Notes under the pieces: model-generated
What the model was told of the DNA's origin: nothing
Seen by the model: the letters and a program-made list of their open reading frames with translations, nothing else
Database searches by the model: none
Shown here: positions 1 through 9,946 of the stretch, piece by piece
How positions within the stretch are numbered: position 1 is the stretch's first letter
Layout of the letters: each line of letters begins with the position of its first letter
Program-made: the position numbers and the translations under genes
Source of the DNA: Nostoc flagelliforme FACHB-838
GTDB lineage: Bacteria; Cyanobacteriota; Cyanobacteriia; Cyanobacteriales; Nostocaceae
Assembly: GCF_014698065.1 (NCBI RefSeq)
Contig: NZ_JACJSI010000026.1
Coordinates: 1-64,000 of the forward strand
Length of the DNA: 64,000 bases
Direction of reading: 5' to 3'

Positions 1-2
1 AA

Positions 3-176
3 AATAAGGGTTTATCTAGTAATCGCATATTTATTGAGCATTTGATCCGATTGCTGAAAATATTTCGCATAGCCTCGCAAAGATTTCGCTTAAGGATTGA
101 TACCTATGAACAGATTATCTTAACAGTTTGTGGGTTAGTAAGGCTAAGAATTGGTAGTTTAGTTTTACCAAATTAA
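3..176 (+). pseudogene. C-terminal end of an IS5-type transposase, cut by the window edge
   Basis: This frame is open from the left edge to a TAA at 174-176 and encodes about 57 residues. It contains FIEHLIRLLKIF, then RFRLRIDTYEQ and LTVCGLVRLRIG. That arrangement resembles the end of small IS5-group DDE transposases common in Nostoc, where a conserved arginine-rich helix follows the last catalytic Glu (the E of 'IEHL' would fit). Only the tail is present, so it cannot be decided whether the element is intact further left. I see no clear terminal inverted repeat just after the stop. The family is assigned from memory of related proteins. Confidence 0.6.
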
Positions 177-389
177 TTACTATTAATAGTAATGCTAACT
201 TAGATAACTAGGGAGTATTATTTATGGCTCTAAACTATCAGTAACTATCTCAAAGCTTTATGATTACGTTTTCACGAAGATATCAAAGCTTGCTCTCAAA
301 GCTTTGAACAGTCTGGCTTTGGAGTTTTCGGACAAGTCTCTTTAGAGTTACAGCCCTCCATCTGAACTAATTACAGGATTAAAGATGAA
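177..389. other. Spacer with possible coding debris
   Basis: No intact gene is seen between the transposase tail and the PIN remnant. One + strand frame can be read for about 25 codons around 280-360 (EDIKACSQSFEQSG and onward to a TGA), which looks like protein debris. I cannot name its family. AAGCTTT-like words recur at 252-258, 286-292 and 298-304. Confidence 0.3.
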
Positions 390-806
390 TTAATCAAGGT
401 CAATAAAGTCTCTGGGAGTAATAATCTGGTTTTGATATTCGGCTAGGGTCTCGAGTGATAAAAGGTCTTGATCTCCTGTGATTAAAACTTCTGCATTTGC
501 ATCTTTAGCAAGTTATAAAAATTTGTTTTCATCTGGATCTCTACAGGTGTTTATTTGAGATTTTATTTGTATAAATTGACTATACTTTTTAACTATGTCC
601 AAAAAATCTTGTCGGTCTTCATCTGAGATATATTTATCGAACTTACGTTTGTAAATTCGTGTGTTTAATTCTTGATAAGTTTCATCGCTTTGAGCAGTTT
701 TGAATTCTTTATAGACTTTATCTATGGCTTTACGGGCTGCTCCATTAGGACTTAGAGCAGCACTAAGTAAAACATTTGTGTAAATGACAATTAGTTTATG
801 ATTCAT
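390..806 (-). pseudogene. Broken PIN-domain toxin with premature stop and altered active site
   Basis: The frame runs from the ATG at 806 to a TAA at 513-515. It then stays open for 40 more codons (LAKDANAEVLITGDQDLL and on) to a natural stop at 390-392. PIN toxins of this group normally read ENKFLELAKDA, so a GAA/GAG Glu codon seems to have become TAA. The first metal-binding Asp of the usual IDTNVL motif is Tyr here (VIYTNVL), a second independent lesion. The second half, lost by the stop, holds the conserved GDQDLL acidic motif. The gene overlaps the upstream antitoxin by 11 bp, the normal order for such a pair. It is very probably inactive as an RNase. Confidence 0.8.
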
Positions 807-1023
807 CGGCGAGTAATTCTTCTAGAGTTTCTTCGGTTAATCCTTTGGCTTGAGCATTTCTGCCGATTCTGTCAAAAACACTAAGTAAATCTTCATCTTT
901 ATTATTTGAGGAAGTTTTCTTTATTTCTTGAATAAGTTGTTCTTGTTCTTGTGCGGGAAGTTGTAGGACAAGATTAAGAATTTGCTCGAAGCTTAGGGGG
1001 AGTTGATAGGTTTTTTGAGTCAT
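796..1023 (-). CDS. Small antitoxin-like protein paired with the broken PIN toxin
   Basis: A 75-residue acidic protein rich in Gln, Glu and Leu. The N-terminal LPLSFEQILNLVLQLPAQEQ is typical of cyanobacterial antitoxins encoded directly before PIN toxins; the tail DRIGRNAQAKGLTEETLEE probably forms the toxin-wrapping segment. Its stop overlaps the start of the PIN gene by 11 bp, which implies translational coupling. Such proteins usually bind and block the toxin and often repress the shared promoter. Since the partner is broken, this one may be an orphan kept for cross-neutralisation or simply not yet decayed. Assignment rests on size, composition and position. Confidence 0.6.
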   Translation of the reverse strand: MTQKTYQLPLSFEQILNLVLQLPAQEQEQLIQEIKKTSSNNKDEDLLSVFDRIGRNAQAKGLTEETLEELLADES

Positions 1024-1120
1024 GGTGAGTTCTGGAGTTAGGGAATAGAAACTTGTTAGCTTTTTTAATCATTTTAGCATTTTTGATTATCCCCATTTAT
1101 CCTGTTTCTCTGTGTTCTCC

Positions 1121-1161
1121 GCGCCTCTGCGGTAGCCTGCGGCAAGCCGCTTTGCGTCTAC
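1121..1161. repeat. Dispersed Nostoc-type repeat, copy 1
   Basis: The block GCGCCTCTGCGGTAGCCTGC followed by GGCAAGCCGCTTTGCGTCTAC is partly self-complementary. A diverged copy lies at 7092-7134 before clpB. Short GC-rich blocks of this kind are scattered through Nostoc spacers. This copy lies between the antitoxin and the end of chlN. Confidence 0.55.
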
Positions 1162-1163
1162 GT

Positions 1164-1194
1164 AAAAAAAAAGGACGAACCCAAAAGTTCGCCC
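1164..1194 (-). terminator. Rho-independent terminator of the chl operon
   Basis: Read on the minus strand, GGGCGAAC and GTTCGTCC form an 8-bp stem (one G-T pair) with a loop of about six bases, followed directly by nine T. It lies about 40 bp past the chlN stop, the expected place for the end of a chlL-DUF5331-chlN transcript. Confidence 0.8.
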
Positions 1195-1234
1195 CCAACA
1201 TAGTATTATGCTGTTGCTCAATCCAAACCCAAAT

Positions 1235-2662
<1,428 letters not shown>

Positions 2663-2814
2663 TTAATGGCAGGTCAACCAATTTTAGATTTTAAATTGAC
2701 AATTTTGGATTAAAGACTGGGACAACAAAAGTATCCTTTGTCTAACGACAATTTCCCTAATTCCTAACCCAAAATCCCAAATCTAAAACTTAAAGTTGCG
2801 AGGAACGGCAATAA

Positions 2815-3609
2815 TTAAGCGTTGGGGAAGAGACGGGCAATTTCTGATTCATCAAAAACGCCTGCTGGCAGTTCTTCCCCTAAAAAATCGTTACTTTCTT
2901 CAGCCTTTTGCAAAGCTGTTTCATCACCCCAGACATCTGACAACACGTCTTTAAACGCATTTTCGTCTAGTGGACTATCTTCAAGCCCCTCGTCTTCATC
3001 CAGCTTTATTTCCATTACAGCTGTTGCATCTGTATCGAAGGCAATTTCCCCAAACTCATCTGCTTCTAAACTAGAGGTTTCCAGAGACTGATCTTTTGAG
3101 TCTTGCCCGTTGGTTAAGGAAATATCGCCAAAGGCATCTTCGGTTTCCTCTAACTCGCTGATTTCCAGGCTTGGAGCGTCAGAATCCACTATTGTGAACT
3201 CCTGAACTACCGCCACCGCCGCAAAGCCATTTGTATGAGGATGTGCCAATGTTTCTTCTTCAGGCTTTTCGTCGATGACAGCCGCTGCTTCTTCTATGAA
3301 TCTCTCTACTTCTGGGTTGCCAACAAAGCGATTACCGAGAACTAAATCTGGGTCAAAATGCAAATCCAGCACTTCAATCAGGGTATCGGCATCAGGATTA
3401 AGTTTGGCAAAGGGCAACATTAACTGCGCTAGTTTTGGCTCTAGGGCGTTAAGAACTCCCAGGATGAGGTAAGAAGGTGGTCGCTTCCCGCCATCAGGGG
3501 TGTACACTGACTCCACTTCCATGTGTAGGGTAATCCAGTCTCGATTACTCTGGAAAAATTGCAACCACTTTTGCTTTATTGAATCCGTAAAGCTGTGAAA
3601 GAATGCCAT
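2815..3609 (-). CDS. DUF5331 protein between chlL and chlN
   Basis: About 264 residues. The N-terminal 110 residues form a conserved globular part (FTDSIKQKWLQFFQSNRDW, then LILGVLNALEPKLAQLMLP). The rest is a very acidic, low-complexity tail rich in Glu, Asp and Ser, ending in the short motif ESEIARLFPNA. I chose the ATG at 3609 because homologues as I recall them start MAFF and a GGGGGA purine run lies about 8 bases upstream; an ATG at 3624 would add five residues. Proteins of this family lie between chlL and chlN in many cyanobacteria, which suggests a helper role for dark protochlorophyllide reductase (assembly, protection or regulation). Biochemical function is unknown to me. Confidence 0.8.
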   Translation of the reverse strand: MAFFHSFTDSIKQKWLQFFQSNRDWITLHMEVESVYTPDGGKRPPSYLILGVLNALEPKLAQLMLPFAKLNPDADTLIEVLDLHFDPDLVLGNRFVGNPEVERFIEEAAAVIDEKPEEETLAHPHTNGFAAVAVVQEFTIVDSDAPSLEISELEETEDAFGDISLTNGQDSKDQSLETSSLEADEFGEIAFDTDATAVMEIKLDEDEGLEDSPLDENAFKDVLSDVWGDETALQKAEESNDFLGEELPAGVFDESEIARLFPNA

Positions 3610-3641
3610 GTTATTGTCCCCCATCCTGAGAACTTGGTGAT

Positions 3642-4508
3642 TTATACAATCATCAAGTCTAGTTCCTCTTCTGAATTAGGAACCTGGGGTTTTCCCGGAT
3701 TTAGATAAAAATCGGATAACAAAGCGAACAGCTCCCGATCTGGTGTGTCGTTAGGTACAACACCTTCGGGACGCGCCAGAATTTGGTCAGCGATGTTGAG
3801 GTAGTAGTCGCAAACGTAGTCTAGGGAAGGATCTTGCTCTGCCATCTCAAACAAAGTTTTCCCTTTCACACGGGAAACACGGATATCTTCAATTAAAGGT
3901 AAAACCTCTAGAACTGGCATGGGCACAGCTTCTATATATTTTTCAATCAAGTCGCGTTTGGAGGTGCGGTTGCCAATTAACCCAGCTAAACGCAGTGGGT
4001 GAGTTCTTGCTTTTTCGCGCACTGAAGCAGCGATCCGATTGGCAGCAAATAAAGCATCAAAGCCATTGTCTGTAACGATCAGGCAGTAATCTGCATAGTT
4101 GAGTGGTGCTGCAAAACCACCGCAAACTACGTCACCCAGAACGTCAAAGAGAATTACATCGTATTCATCAAAGGCGTTCAGTTCTTTAAGTAATTTTACG
4201 GTTTCACCGACTACGTATCCACCGCACCCAGCACCCGCAGGTGGGCCACCAGCTTCTACGCAATCAACACCGCCGTAGCCTTTATAAATCACATCTTCCG
4301 GCCAGACATCTTCGTAGTGATAGTCCTTTTCTTGAAGGGTGTCGATAATTGTGGGAATCAAAAACCCAGTCAGGGTAAAGGTACTGTCATGTTTGGGGTC
4401 GCAACCAATTTGCAGCACTTTCTTGCCACGTTTAGCTAGGGCGACTGATATGTTACAGCTAGTTGTGGATTTACCGATACCACCTTTTCCGTAGACTGCT
4501 AGTTTCAC
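3642..4508 (-). CDS. chlL: Light-independent protochlorophyllide reductase iron-sulfur ATP-binding protein
   Basis: ChlL is the NifH-like reductase that passes electrons from ferredoxin to the ChlN-ChlB complex with ATP hydrolysis. The P-loop GKGGIGKST is near the start. The two cysteines that bridge the [4Fe-4S] cluster in the dimer lie in [10 protein letters not shown] and [10 protein letters not shown] prefer the GTG at 4506-4508: it gives 288 residues starting [11 protein letters not shown], the family's usual length, with AAGAGG about 9 bases before it. An ATG at 4538 would add ten unconserved residues. The C terminus ends EEELDLMIV. First gene of the chl cluster; the DUF5331 and chlN genes follow within 35 and 180 bp, so co-transcription is likely. 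Confidence 0.97.
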   Translation of the reverse strand: MKLAVYGKGGIGKSTTSCNISVALAKRGKKVLQIGCDPKHDSTFTLTGFLIPTIIDTLQEKDYHYEDVWPEDVIYKGYGGVDCVEAGGPPAGAGCGGYVVGETVKLLKELNAFDEYDVILFDVLGDVVCGGFAAPLNYADYCLIVTDNGFDALFAANRIAASVREKARTHPLRLAGLIGNRTSKRDLIEKYIEAVPMPVLEVLPLIEDIRVSRVKGKTLFEMAEQDPSLDYVCDYYLNIADQILARPEGVVPNDTPDRELFALLSDFYLNPGKPQVPNSEEELDLMIV

Positions 4509-5154
4509 TTTTATTTGCCTCTTATAGCTACTTGTCAAACTTGTGGCTCAAACATTTGCCTTCACCTTTCCTGAGATGGCGATGCGTGAGGTCTGTGAAT
4601 GTCATTATTGGGCAAATTACCTAGAAAAGAAAGTGGCTCTTAATTTGGAAAACGCTCTTATCCGATGAATTAAATCACAATTATATCTATTTGGATTTTT
4701 ATAAGCTTTAAGGGCTTTATTAGCTCTAAAAACCATAAATAAACAATTTTTATTACTTATTTTTATAAAAAGAGTTACAAAAAACAAAAAACTGAAATCG
4801 GCTTTTTTGAATGCTTTTCATCGAATTAGCTGATGGTCGGACAACGTGTTTTCAAGGCATTAGGGCGCTGGGTGAAGGGTAAAGAGAGGTATATGCAGCC
4901 TTATGCTGGAAATACTACTGTAATTTGCGTTAGCGTAGCTCACCCTACCACTTAGTGGAAGCAAGCTACGCGTAGCGTCTTGTAGAGAAGGTATCGCAGA
5001 TAAATTGCCAGTTTTCAGTCTGTAGTCACAACCATTTAATTGCTGCTTGAGAGTAAGTTAGTCAGTATTTGTAAAAATTTATTAATTTACCAAATTTAGG
5101 AGGTGATAGCCCTCTTAATGGGCATTCCCATCCAGAGACTGGGAACAAGACTAA
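4509..5154. promoter_or_regulatory. Long upstream region of chlL with a repeat block
   Basis: No gene is visible. The 300 bases next to chlL are AT-rich with several T/A runs and must hold the chl operon promoter and a leader, but I cannot fix a -10/-35 pair. At about 4929-4992 lies a repeat block of the Nostoc dispersed type. It contains CCACTTAGTGG (4948-4958) and the perfect 12-bp palindrome GCTACGCGTAGC (4965-4976). A small + strand frame around 5103-5303 is the antisense of the Trp-rich gene. Confidence 0.5.
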
Positions 5155-5409
5155 TTAAGACACCTCAGTTTCAACTCCGTGGATTTCCTGTAATGTTTGC
5201 CAGCCAGCTTGCCACTGGGAATTATCTTGTAATAATTTGGCATTTATCCAAAAACGGACTTTCGGATCACAAGCAGCAACCATTTCGGCATAAACCCAGT
5301 TAGCCTGATTTTTCCGATTGACAACTTGGAAGTGCCGCCAGCCATCAACTTTTTGCTGTGCCGTCCACTTAGAACCAACTAAGTAAGGAAATTTTTGTTT
5401 TTTAGTCAT
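5155..5409 (-). CDS. Trp-rich small conserved protein (TIGR02450 type)
   Basis: An 84-residue protein with five tryptophans, in the pattern FPYLVGSKWTAQQKVDGWRH, FQVVNRK, WVYAEMVAACD, RFWINAKLL and WQAGWQTL. This matches the TIGR02450 family, found in cyanobacteria and some proteobacteria. The lysines and aromatic residues suggest a small beta domain that may bind nucleic acid or protein, but no function is established that I know of. No signal peptide or membrane segment. It stands alone between the chl promoter region and an unrelated acidic protein. Confidence 0.85.
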   Translation of the reverse strand: MTKKQKFPYLVGSKWTAQQKVDGWRHFQVVNRKNQANWVYAEMVAACDPKVRFWINAKLLQDNSQWQAGWQTLQEIHGVETEVS

Positions 5410-5434
5410 TTGTCATTTGTCATGTGTCATTTGT
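5404..5434. repeat. Short tandem repeat (GTCATTT)
   Basis: Four imperfect copies of the heptamer GTCATTT/GTCATGT lie at the 5' end of the Trp-rich gene; the first overlaps its start codon. Heptamer tandem repeats (STRR) are a known feature of heterocystous cyanobacteria. Confidence 0.7.
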
Positions 5435-5472
5435 TAATAGGTATGGGTTCTTCTCTTGCCCCCAATCCCCAG

Positions 5473-5856
5473 CTAATATGTCAGCAAATCACCGTTACGG
5501 GTAAACTTTTGACAATCCAACTCACTATCTTGCTGGACACATAGTGAAAACCATCTGATATGACTCCAGCAGGTGTTGATGTTGTTGGTAATTTTACGCT
5601 TTTTCTTGGAAAGGCGTTGTCTTACGACTTCATTAGGGCAAAGAATCTCTAACGTTCCTGTACCATCTTCGTAATTGACGATGCGAAATAGACAGTCTTG
5701 CAACATCGCACGGCTGCTGCTGTCGAAGAACCGCTTAAACCTCTGTAGCTTTTCCCCTTCAGTCATTTGGCTGATGGGTTTTATGTTCAAGAAATCCTCA
5801 TCCTCAAAATCAAAGTCATCATCTTCAAAGTCGTAGGGGTCAATCATTTTCAGCAT
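5473..5856 (-). CDS. Conserved hypothetical protein with acidic N terminus
   Basis: 127 residues. The first 25 are strongly acidic (DFEDDDFDFEDEDF). A mixed alpha/beta part follows with MTEGEKLQRFKRFFDSSS, then LFRIVNYEDGTGTLEILCP, a basic stretch (RLSKKKRKI) and two Trp near WSHIRWFSL. I do not recognise a named family, though the composition (structured, no low-GC drift) looks like a real cyanobacterial gene. An alternative start at MIDPYDFED is three codons in. No neighbour suggests a role. Confidence 0.65.
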   Translation of the reverse strand: MLKMIDPYDFEDDDFDFEDEDFLNIKPISQMTEGEKLQRFKRFFDSSSRAMLQDCLFRIVNYEDGTGTLEILCPNEVVRQRLSKKKRKITNNINTCWSHIRWFSLCVQQDSELDCQKFTRNGDLLTY

Positions 5857-5967
5857 CCACTAGGCGACCTGGGATTATAGTAACTCTGTGTGGGGGCAGG
5901 AGGAGAATAGTGAAGGCAAGGTAGAAGAACTTTAAACTTACTTACGCATTGAGATTTATGGTGAGGT

Positions 5968-6281
5968 TCAGCCAGCTTCGGCAATAAGCTTGCCAATTTC
6001 TTAAAGGGTTGCACCTGTTGCCAGCATCGCACGTATCAACAGTTCAATTGAAACTGAAGCATCACCATTTTCTGCCTTAGCAACACGTGGTTGACTTGAG
6101 TGAATTCTCTTGGCTAATTCAACTTGTGTCATTACTTTTTGTCGTCGTGCTTTTAAACTCCAGCTGAGTGCTAGTTTAATTCCAATCAGAGCATTTTCTT
6201 CTGGCGTTAGTTCCAAAAATTCTGAAACTGTACCAACCTTCCAACCCCTTGCTTCTAGACGTTTTTTTTAACTTGATCCAT
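5968..6281 (-). pseudogene. XRE-family antitoxin gene with a poly-A frameshift and a premature stop
   Basis: The central part (6001-6216) encodes a helix-turn-helix of the XRE type: TQVELAKRIHSSQPRVAKAE. Two lesions flank it. Upstream, an ATG at 6281 starts MDQVKK but runs into TAG after an A8 tract (6262-6269 on the plus strand). With one more A the frame reads VKKKRLEARGWKVGTVSEF and joins the HTH frame exactly. Downstream, TAA at 6001-6003 is followed by 10 open codons (EIGKLIAEAG) and a natural TGA at 5968-5970, so an AAA/AAG Lys codon seems to have become TAA. Related antitoxins are usually about 100 residues, as the repaired frame would be. No partner toxin lies beside it. A truncated HTH from an internal TTG at 6216 might still be made. 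Confidence 0.75.
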
Positions 6282-6295
6282 GACTAATTCTTGCC

Positions 6296-6547
6296 ATGCT
6301 TAACTTGACGGATGAGCAAATTAATGCCGCTCTGTCTTACATTGAGACGCATCGTCAAGAGGTTGAAGCAGAGTATCAACTCGTTCTCAAGGAAGCCGAA
6401 GAGCTGCGGCAGTACTACGAAGAACAGAATCGTGAGTTGGTTGAGAAAATGGCCAAAATGCCGCCACCACCAGGACGAGAAGCAGCTTGGAAAAAACTTC
6501 AGGCGCAGAAAGCCAGACTTAGAGCCCAACTTGAACCCCAGACATGA
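6296..6547 (+). CDS. Small coiled-coil antitoxin-like protein
   Basis: 83 residues, almost entirely helical and charged: NLTDEQINAALSYIETHRQE, VLKEAEELRQYYEEQN, then MAKMPPPPGREAAWKKL. Its stop overlaps the start of the next gene as ATGA (6544-6547), so the two are translationally coupled. The downstream gene is a PIN-like toxin remnant, which makes this the likely antitoxin or a co-encoded helper. No DNA-binding domain is seen. Family name not recognised; role inferred from context only. Confidence 0.6.
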   Translation: MLNLTDEQINAALSYIETHRQEVEAEYQLVLKEAEELRQYYEEQNRELVEKMAKMPPPPGREAAWKKLQAQKARLRAQLEPQT

Positions 6548-6942
6548 TTTTTCTCGTCGATCATAATCTTGAAGGACACGCACTGCTTCTGTCAGGCAGT
6601 ATCACAAATCAAGGTTAGCAAGATTTGTTTTCAATCCGCTTTGTTCTTCTCGAAGAGATGTCACTATCAGTTAATAGCAGCGACAGAGTTGTGTGGAGAT
6701 TTGCTCAAGCAAATCAAATGCTCCTACTCACTGCGAATCGCAGAATGAAAGGAAAGTATTCTCTAGAGCAAGTATTGCAGGAAGAAAACACGCCGAATTC
6801 GTTTCCGGTTGTCACAATTGGAGACGCTAATCGAGTTTTGAATGATCCTGACTACCGGGATCTCTGTGTTAATCGCCTACTTGAAATTGTACTTTATTAT
6901 ATTGAGAATTACATGGGGACACGTCGAATTTTTATTCCGTAA
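6544..6942 (+). pseudogene. PIN-like (DUF5615-type) toxin gene with an internal TAG
   Basis: From ATG 6544 the frame reads MIFLVDHNLEGHALLL and reaches TAG at 6616-6618 after 24 codons. It is then open for 107 codons to TAA 6940-6942 (LFSIRFVLLEE, VVWRFAQANQMLLLTANR, ENYMGTRRIFIP). Homologues have Trp where the TAG is, so a TGG to TAG change is the simplest explanation. The start VDHNLEG and the later LLLTANR are the two acidic/polar motifs expected for DUF5615-like Mut7-C/PIN proteins; related proteins are sometimes named 'ACP S-malonyltransferase' in databases, which I think is wrong. Restart at TTG 6625 would lack the first Asp. Confidence 0.75.
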
Positions 6943-7091
6943 GTTGCTCTGTTTGTTGTGCAATGAACAAAAATTGCACATGGAAATCGCAACTACGGGA
7001 AAATACGACTTTTACAAGACGTGAACACCGATCTAGGCGATCGCTCTGCTGTTCATACAATATCTATTAAGAATAGAAATTGTATTTACTT

Positions 7092-7134
7092 GGTGTTCTG
7101 GCGGTAGCCTGCAACAAGCTGCTGCGCCTCTACC
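7092..7134. repeat. Dispersed Nostoc-type repeat, copy 2
   Basis: GCGGTAGCCTGCAACAAGCT and the following GCTGCGCCTCTACC are a diverged copy of the block at 1121-1161. It ends 15 bp before the clpB start codon, so it sits in the clpB leader. Confidence 0.5.
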
Positions 7135-7149
7135 TTCTTGAAAAAGCCT

Positions 7150-9768
7150 ATGCAACCTACTAATCCTAACCAATTTACAGAAAAAGCCTGGGAAGCGATC
7201 GCCCATACCCCAGATATTGTTAAACAATATCAACAACAGCAAATTGAAAGTGAACACCTGATGAAAGCGCTGCTAGAACAAGATGGTCTAGCAACTGGGA
7301 TTCTCACTAAGGCGGGTGTTAACCTCCAAAAACTGCGCGATCGCACTGAACAATTTTTTCAACGTCAGCCGAAAGTATCTGGTACTAGCAGTTCTGTCTA
7401 CTTGGGACGTAGCTTGGATACACTTCTAGATCGGGCAGACGGATATCGCAAAGAGTTTCAAGACGAATATATTTCAATTGAACACTTATTGCTGGCTTAC
7501 GCTAAAGATGACCGCTTTGGCAAAGCTTTATTCCAAGAGTTTGGTTTAGACGAAGGCAAGCTAAAAAATATTATTAAACAAGTTCGAGGGAGCCAAAAAG
7601 TGACCGATCAAAATCCAGAAGGCAAATATGAAGCACTGGAAAAATACGGGCGTGACCTTACAGAAGCTGCCCGTAAAGGCCAACTTGACCCAGTAATTGG
7701 GCGAGATGATGAGATTCGTCGGACTGTGCAAATTCTCTCTCGCCGCACCAAAAATAATCCTGTGCTAATTGGTGAACCAGGTGTTGGTAAAACTGCGATC
7801 GCCGAAGGATTAGCACAACGCATTATTGCAGGTGATGTACCCCAATCCCTCAAAGACCGCAAGCTGATTTCTTTAGATATGGGTGCTTTGATTGCAGGGG
7901 CCAAATTCCGGGGTGAATTTGAAGAACGCCTGAAAGCAGTATTGAAAGAAGTTACTGAATCTGGCGGCAATATTGTTTTATTTATTGATGAAATTCACAC
8001 CGTTGTCGGCGCTGGTGCAACCCAAGGCGCGATGGATGCTGGTAACTTATTAAAACCGATGTTGGCGCGGGGCGAATTGCGCTGTATTGGGGCGACAACT
8101 CTAGATGAATACCGCAAACATATCGAAAAAGATGCGGCACTAGAAAGACGCTTCCAGCAAGTTTATGTCGATCAGCCCAGTGTAGAAGATAGCATTTCGA
8201 TTCTACGCGGGTTGAGAGAACGTTATGAAAACCACCACGGGGTGAAAATTTCTGATAGTGCTTTAGTTGCAGCAGCCGTATTGTCGAGTCGTTATATTAG
8301 CGATCGCTTCCTCCCTGATAAAGCCATTGACTTAGTGGATGAAGCCGCCGCTAGATTAAAAATGGAGATTACCTCCAAACCTGAAGAACTCGACGAAATT
8401 GATCGCAAGATTCTGCAATTGGAAATGGAGAAGCTTTCGCTGAAAAAAGAAAGTGATGCAGCTTCTCGTGAACGTCTAGAAAAATTAGAAAAAGAAATTG
8501 CCGATCTCAAAGAAGAACAAAGAACCCTGAATAGTCAATGGCAGTCTGAAAAAGACATTATTGACAAAATTCAGTCTGTGAAAAAAGAGATTGAACGGGT
8601 CAATTTAGAGATTCAGCAAGCAGAACGCGACTACGACCTTAACCGTGCTGCTGAGTTGAAATACGGCAATTTAACCAGTTTGCACCGTCAATTGCAAACA
8701 GTAGAATCTGAATTGGCAAACGCTCAAAGAAGTGGTAAATCACTATTACGGGAAGAAGTCACAGAAGCTGATATTGCCGAAATTATTTCTAAATGGACAG
8801 GAATTCCCATTAGCAAGTTGGTGGAATCGGAGAAAGAAAAATTGCTCCATTTAGAAGATGAACTGCACCGCCGCGTAGTTGGACAAGAAGAAGCAGTTAC
8901 AGCTGTAGCCGATGCAATTCAGCGATCGCGGGCTGGATTGGCTGATCCCAATCGTCCCATTGCTAGCTTTATTTTCCTTGGGCCTACAGGTGTGGGTAAA
9001 ACTGAGTTGGCGAAAGCGCTGGCGGCGTATATGTTCGACAGTGAAGATGCGCTGGTGCGAATCGATATGTCGGAGTATATGGAGAAACACGCCGTCTCTC
9101 GTTTAATCGGTGCGCCTCCAGGATATGTAGGTTACGAAGAAGGCGGACAACTTACAGAAGCGATTCGTCGCCGTCCTTATTCAGTGATTCTTTTCGACGA
9201 AATCGAGAAAGCACACCCCGATGTATTTAATATCTTCTTGCAAATTCTTGATGATGGTCGCGTCACTGATGCCCAAGGTCATAAAGTAGACTTTAAAAAC
9301 GCTATTATCATCATGACCAGCAACATCGGTTCGCAGTACATTCTTGATGTCGCCGGAGATAACGCCCACTACGACGAAATGCGTCGTCGAGTAATGGAGG
9401 CGATGCGGAATAGCTTCCGTCCAGAGTTCCTAAACCGGATTGACGAAATTATCATCTTCCACGGTTTAGATAAGAAAGAATTGCGGCATATTGTGCTACT
9501 GCAAGTCGAAAGATTGCGGCAAAGATTGAGCGATCGCAAAATATCCCTCAAGCTCTCGGATACTGCACTTGACTTTTTAGCAGAAGTAGGATATGACCCA
9601 GTTTATGGGGCGCGTCCACTGAAGCGGGCGATTCAGCGAGAGTTAGAAACTCAAATTGCCAAAGCCATTTTGCGCGGTGAATTCACCGACGGCAACACCA
9701 TCTTTGTAGATGTGCAAAATGAGCGTCTTTCTTTTAGTCGCTTACCTGCTGAGGTATTTACCAGCTAA
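7150..9768 (+). CDS. clpB: ATP-dependent chaperone ClpB
   Basis: ClpB is a hexameric AAA+ disaggregase that threads aggregated proteins together with the DnaK system. About 872 residues, full length. An N-terminal Clp_N repeat domain comes first ([20 protein letters not shown]), then NBD1 with Walker A GEPGVGKT and Walker [10 protein letters not shown], and a long coiled-coil middle domain around residues 400-535 ([15 protein letters not shown]) that separates ClpB from ClpA/C. NBD2 follows with GPTGVGKTE and [13 protein letters not shown], then a C-terminal D2-small domain. I chose ATG 7150 because the upstream TTG (7138) adds only KKP-like residues. Cyanobacteria often carry two clpB genes; this may be the non-heat-inducible type, but the promoter shows no clear CIRCE element. 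A terminator follows. Confidence 0.96.
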   Translation: MQPTNPNQFTEKAWEAIAHTPDIVKQYQQQQIESEHLMKALLEQDGLATGILTKAGVNLQKLRDRTEQFFQRQPKVSGTSSSVYLGRSLDTLLDRADGYRKEFQDEYISIEHLLLAYAKDDRFGKALFQEFGLDEGKLKNIIKQVRGSQKVTDQNPEGKYEALEKYGRDLTEAARKGQLDPVIGRDDEIRRTVQILSRRTKNNPVLIGEPGVGKTAIAEGLAQRIIAGDVPQSLKDRKLISLDMGALIAGAKFRGEFEERLKAVLKEVTESGGNIVLFIDEIHTVVGAGATQGAMDAGNLLKPMLARGELRCIGATTLDEYRKHIEKDAALERRFQQVYVDQPSVEDSISILRGLRERYENHHGVKISDSALVAAAVLSSRYISDRFLPDKAIDLVDEAAARLKMEITSKPEELDEIDRKILQLEMEKLSLKKESDAASRERLEKLEKEIADLKEEQRTLNSQWQSEKDIIDKIQSVKKEIERVNLEIQQAERDYDLNRAAELKYGNLTSLHRQLQTVESELANAQRSGKSLLREEVTEADIAEIISKWTGIPISKLVESEKEKLLHLEDELHRRVVGQEEAVTAVADAIQRSRAGLADPNRPIASFIFLGPTGVGKTELAKALAAYMFDSEDALVRIDMSEYMEKHAVSRLIGAPPGYVGYEEGGQLTEAIRRRPYSVILFDEIEKAHPDVFNIFLQILDDGRVTDAQGHKVDFKNAIIIMTSNIGSQYILDVAGDNAHYDEMRRRVMEAMRNSFRPEFLNRIDEIIIFHGLDKKELRHIVLLQVERLRQRLSDRKISLKLSDTALDFLAEVGYDPVYGARPLKRAIQRELETQIAKAILRGEFTDGNTIFVDVQNERLSFSRLPAEVFTS

Positions 9769-9877
9769 TTGAAAAAGAGGCAGGGGAGCAGGGAGCAAGG
9801 GGAGGCAAGGTGACTTGAGTGAGAACTTGCAACAAGTGCTTTCCCCTTGCCTGTTCGTTAAAGATCATCTCACGCCA

Positions 9878-9915
9878 AAACGCCAAGTCAAGCAAGAGCG
9901 TCTTGGCGTTTTTTT
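9878..9915 (+). terminator. Rho-independent terminator after clpB
   Basis: AACGCCAAG (9879-9887) pairs with CTTGGCGTT (9902-9910), a 9-bp stem with a 14-base loop, followed by a T run. It lies 110 bp past the clpB stop, between convergent genes. Confidence 0.85.
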
Positions 9916-9946
9916 GTGAAACATTAGTAGGGTGTATAATTACGAA

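Noticed and set aside
4509..5154. A riboswitch in the chlL leader.
   Set aside because: The leader is long and AT-rich, but I could not find a conserved aptamer core (for example cobalamin or THF boxes).
5850..6032. A 60-codon frame between the acidic protein and the XRE gene.
   Set aside because: It overlaps the XRE frame in another phase and has a composition unlike a protein (Pro/Ser/Leu-rich, no motif).
6284..6583. Antisense frame of 99 codons over the small coiled-coil gene.
   Set aside because: The sense strand has a coupled ATGA overlap and a coherent charged helix; the antisense product is Phe/Leu-rich with no domain.
8851..9551. Several antisense frames inside clpB.
   Set aside because: clpB is continuous and fully conserved there; the opposite frames show no ribosome binding site or motif.
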